Shown here: piece after piece, positions 7,070-8,846 of the stretch | Layout: every line of letters begins with the position of its first letter | Position numbering within the stretch: the first letter of the stretch is position 1 | Assembly: GCA_035528235.1 (NCBI GenBank) | Contig: DATKZB010000013.1 | Location: 1 to 8,846, forward strand | Reading direction: 5' to 3' | Source of the DNA: DATKZB01 sp035528235 | Lineage (GTDB): Bacteria; Planctomycetota; Phycisphaerae; FEN-1346 | DNA: 8,846 bases | Notes under the pieces: generated by a model | Seen by the model: only the letters and a program-made list of their open reading frames with translations | Databases searched by the model: none | Told to the model about the DNA's origin: nothing | Made by a program: the position numbers and the translations under genes

Positions 7070-8428
7070 ATGGTCCATTGCCTGAGCCCCATCCTGCTCG
7101 TGATGCTGCTGCTGGCAGCGGCCGAGATCGTCGCCGCTCAACCCGCCCGCGAGCAGCCGCTGTATGTCGGCTGGGCCACGGCCGACATCACGCCGCCCAG
7201 GCCGGTCGCCTTGGTCGGGCAACTGCACAAGCGTATCTCCAGGGGCGTGCGCGACCCGCTCACGGCCACGGTCCTGGCGCTGGAGACCCGCGGCGACGGC
7301 GGCGACACCGAGCAGGCCGTCATGGTGTCGTGCGACCTGCTGTTCATCCAGGGGGCCGCGCAACAGCGGCTCCAGGAAAAGATTGCGGCGCAGCTGCCCG
7401 ACCTCGACGCCCGCAAACTCTTCCTCAATGCCACGCACACGCACACCGGGCCGGGCTTCGCGGACAGCACCTTCAAGGGCCTCTACGACGTGAGCCAGGA
7501 CGCCGGCGTGATGAAGGCGTCGGAGTACGCCGAGTTTCTTATCGAGCGCGTCGCAAGCGCCGTCGTCCAGGCCTGGAAGAACCGTAAGCCCGGGGCCATG
7601 AGTTGGGCCCTCGGCCACGCCGTCGTGGGCCTCAACCGCCGCGCGCATTTCTTCGACGGGTCTACCGTGATGTACGGCAACACCGGCGCCGCCAACTTTT
7701 CGCACGTCGAGGGGCACACGGACCACGGCGTGGACCTGCTCTTTCTGTGGGACGCCGAGGGGCGGCTGACCGGCCTCGTCATCAACCTGGCCTGCACGTC
7801 GCAGGAGACGGAGAACCTGAACGAGATCTCGGCCGACTTCTGGCACGACGTCCGCCAGGAACTCCGCAAGCGGCACGGGGCCGACCTGGCCGTCTTTCCG
7901 CAGTGTTCGGCCGCCGGCGACCAGTCGCCGCACCCCATCTACCGCAAGCAGGCCGAGAAGGTGATGGACGCGCGGCGTGGCCTCTCGCGGCGGCAGGAGA
8001 TCGCGCGGCGCATCGCCAACGCCGTGGACGACGTGCTGCCGGTGGCCAAGGCCGACGTCAAGGCCCGCCTCGTGTTCCGGCACACCGTCGCGGGCGTGGA
8101 CCTTCCCGGGCACGACCCGCCGGTCGAGCCGTTCTACGAGACCGACCCGGTCCGGCCCATCGAGTTGCACGTCCTCAGGCTGGGCGACGTCGCCATGGCG
8201 ACCAACCCGTTCGAACTGTACCTGGATTACGGCACCCGCATCGAGGCCCGCAGCCGCGCCGTGTTGACGATGCTCGTACAACTCTCGTGCGCCGCCAGCG
8301 GATACCTGCCCACCGAACGGGCGGTCCGCGGCGGGGGCTACAGCGCCGACAAGTTCGTCGTCGGCCCGGTCGGCGGACAGGTGCTGGTGGAGGAGACCGT
8401 CCGGCGGATCAACGAATTGTGGCCGTGA
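7070..8428 (+). CDS. Secreted neutral/alkaline ceramidase-like hydrolase
   Basis: A 452-residue protein with a Sec signal peptide (hydrophobic ILLVMLLLAAAEIVAA, likely cut after VAA or AQP). It begins the mature part with YVGWATADITPP, the usual opening of this family, whose zinc enzymes cleave the amide bond of ceramide. THTHTGPG at 122-129 supplies H123/H125, matching the family's metal-binding HxH. GDQSP at 283-287 matches the GDxSP nucleophile motif, giving S286. NPFELYLDYG (E382) and SGYLPTE / GGGYSA (Y412, Y424) correspond to the C-terminal metal and active-site region. The second metal histidine of classical ceramidases appears to be T243 in NLACTSQE; H259 in SADFWHDVR could replace it. 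At ~450 residues it is shorter than classical ~650-residue enzymes and lacks their C-terminal Ig-like domain. The true substrate may be another amide or ester. It probably shares a transcript with the oxidoreductase. Confidence 0.85.
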   Translation: MVHCLSPILLVMLLLAAAEIVAAQPAREQPLYVGWATADITPPRPVALVGQLHKRISRGVRDPLTATVLALETRGDGGDTEQAVMVSCDLLFIQGAAQQRLQEKIAAQLPDLDARKLFLNATHTHTGPGFADSTFKGLYDVSQDAGVMKASEYAEFLIERVASAVVQAWKNRKPGAMSWALGHAVVGLNRRAHFFDGSTVMYGNTGAANFSHVEGHTDHGVDLLFLWDAEGRLTGLVINLACTSQETENLNEISADFWHDVRQELRKRHGADLAVFPQCSAAGDQSPHPIYRKQAEKVMDARRGLSRRQEIARRIANAVDDVLPVAKADVKARLVFRHTVAGVDLPGHDPPVEPFYETDPVRPIELHVLRLGDVAMATNPFELYLDYGTRIEARSRAVLTMLVQLSCAASGYLPTERAVRGGGYSADKFVVGPVGGQVLVEETVRRINELWP

Positions 8429-8507
8429 CGCCCTGTGAATGACGGCGGTGATTGCAAGGCGCCGTAGTCGAACCCGGTGCACAGAGCCTGAAGGGATCTT
8501 CTTTCTT

Positions 8508-8512
8508 GGAGG
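8508..8512 (+). promoter_or_regulatory. Ribosome-binding site of the gene at 8520
   Basis: GGAGG, 7 bases before the ATG at 8520. The gap between the ceramidase-like stop (8428) and this start is 91 bases. I see no strong promoter in it, and only a weak 6-bp inverted repeat (ACGGCG/CGCCGT). Confidence 0.65.
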
Positions 8513-8519
8513 CGTGGAC

Positions 8520-8846
8520 ATGCGAATGGACGACATCGTGATGTGTGCGCGGCTGGCCGGCCTCCTGGCGTTTGTCCTGGCGGCCGGCCTGGCCCTGACG
8601 GCCCATGCGGGCGAGGGGCCGCCGCGCGACGGCACGGCGGCGATCCGGACGGCGGATTTCCTCAACAGCATCGGCATCAACACCACCTTTCCGAATCGCG
8701 GCCAACCCATCGAGAAGACCATAGACCCTGCTCGGCCGTCCGCTCCGGCCTCAGAAGCCGGGGCCGAAACCCGGAACCAAGCGGAAGGGGAGTTAAGTAT
8801 CCTGTCCCCGAAACTCGGAAGGGGAGTTAAGTATCCTGTCCCCGGA
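8520..8846 (+). CDS. 5' part of a secreted protein (possible glycoside hydrolase), probably interrupted near 8723; runs off the window
   Basis: The start has a good ribosome site and a clear signal peptide: MRMDDIVMCAR, then the hydrophobic LAGLLAFVLAAGLALTA and the cleavage motif AHA at about residue 30. The mature part TADFLNSIGINTTFPNRGQP resembles the opening of exported planctomycete glycosidase-like proteins (a domain stating FLxSIGVxTxF), but this is recognition from memory. After EKTI (ATA at 8721-8723) the translation turns into DPARPSAPASEAGAE and then reads through a nucleotide repeat (8782-8844). The frame is open to the window end only because no stop happens to fall in it. I infer that a mobile or repeat sequence entered at 8721-8731 and the gene is broken. 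If the real protein simply has a low-complexity linker here, this would be an intact partial gene. Confidence 0.55.
   Translation, partial: MRMDDIVMCARLAGLLAFVLAAGLALTAHAGEGPPRDGTAAIRTADFLNSIGINTTFPNRGQPIEKTIDPARPSAPASEAGAETRNQAEGELSILSPKLGRGVKYPVPG
8782..8844 (+). repeat. Two direct copies of a 29-bp repeat, period 34
   Basis: The 29 bases at 8782-8810 recur exactly at 8816-8844, separated by AAACT. Each copy has short inverted ends GGGGA/TCCCC around GTTAAGTATCCTG. Sequences of this kind, with GGGGACAGGATACTTAACT on the other strand, are ones I associate with the flanks of IS200/RAYT-type Y1 transposase genes in planctomycetes. That link is from memory and unverified. No transposase is seen inside the window; one may lie just beyond the right edge. 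The repeat sits inside an otherwise open frame that began as a secreted protein. Confidence 0.8.

Noticed and set aside
6908..8722. A 604-codon open frame on the minus strand over the ceramidase-like gene
   Set aside because: It is a composition shadow: no recognisable motif, and it crosses the palindromic element and an intergenic gap.

Overview
The window is very GC-rich and carries gene types that are typical together of Planctomycetota: a Tat-exported Gfo/Idh/MocA oxidoreductase, a secreted ceramidase-like hydrolase, a giant exported protein that ends in c-type heme motifs, and abundant short palindromic dispersed repeats. A planctomycete, probably environmental or from a metagenome, is the best guess. 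This rests on recognising families by eye and not on a search.

Layout: (1) 1-202 is two tandem copies of a ~111-bp repeat that contains two strong hairpins. (2) 213-4770, minus strand, encodes a ~1.5 kDa-residue exported protein: signal peptide, helical segment, long beta-rich region, beta-propeller, and a C-terminal MauG/cytochrome-c-peroxidase-like di-heme domain. Its signal-peptide frame and main frame differ by one base near 4464, so as given the gene is frameshifted. (3) 4771-5540 is non-coding. It holds hairpins, an AT-rich island with a repeated 10-mer and a 7-bp dyad, a third solitary copy of the 111-bp repeat, and two adjacent hairpins just upstream of the next gene. (4) 5541-6896, plus strand, is the Tat-signal oxidoreductase. 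(5) 6899-7038 is a 140-bp palindromic element with 17-bp terminal inverted repeats and two mutually inverted, covarying hairpins. (6) 7070-8428, plus strand, is a neutral/alkaline ceramidase-like secreted protein. (7) 8520 to the right edge is the start of another secreted protein, possibly a glycoside hydrolase, that appears to break off near 8723. It is followed by two 29-bp copies of a repeat (period 34) that I associate with IS200/RAYT-type elements.

Function: the three plus-strand genes share direction, good GGAGG ribosome-binding sites and export signals. They look like a cluster for processing sugar or lipid polymers outside the cytoplasm, but no substrate can be read from the sequence. 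The minus-strand heme protein is divergent from them and shares only the long intergenic region. The most distinctive content is the dense set of structured non-coding repeats, at least four different families in 8.8 kb, placed at gene ends and possibly inside one gene. I see no tRNA, rRNA, CRISPR array or complete transposase gene.
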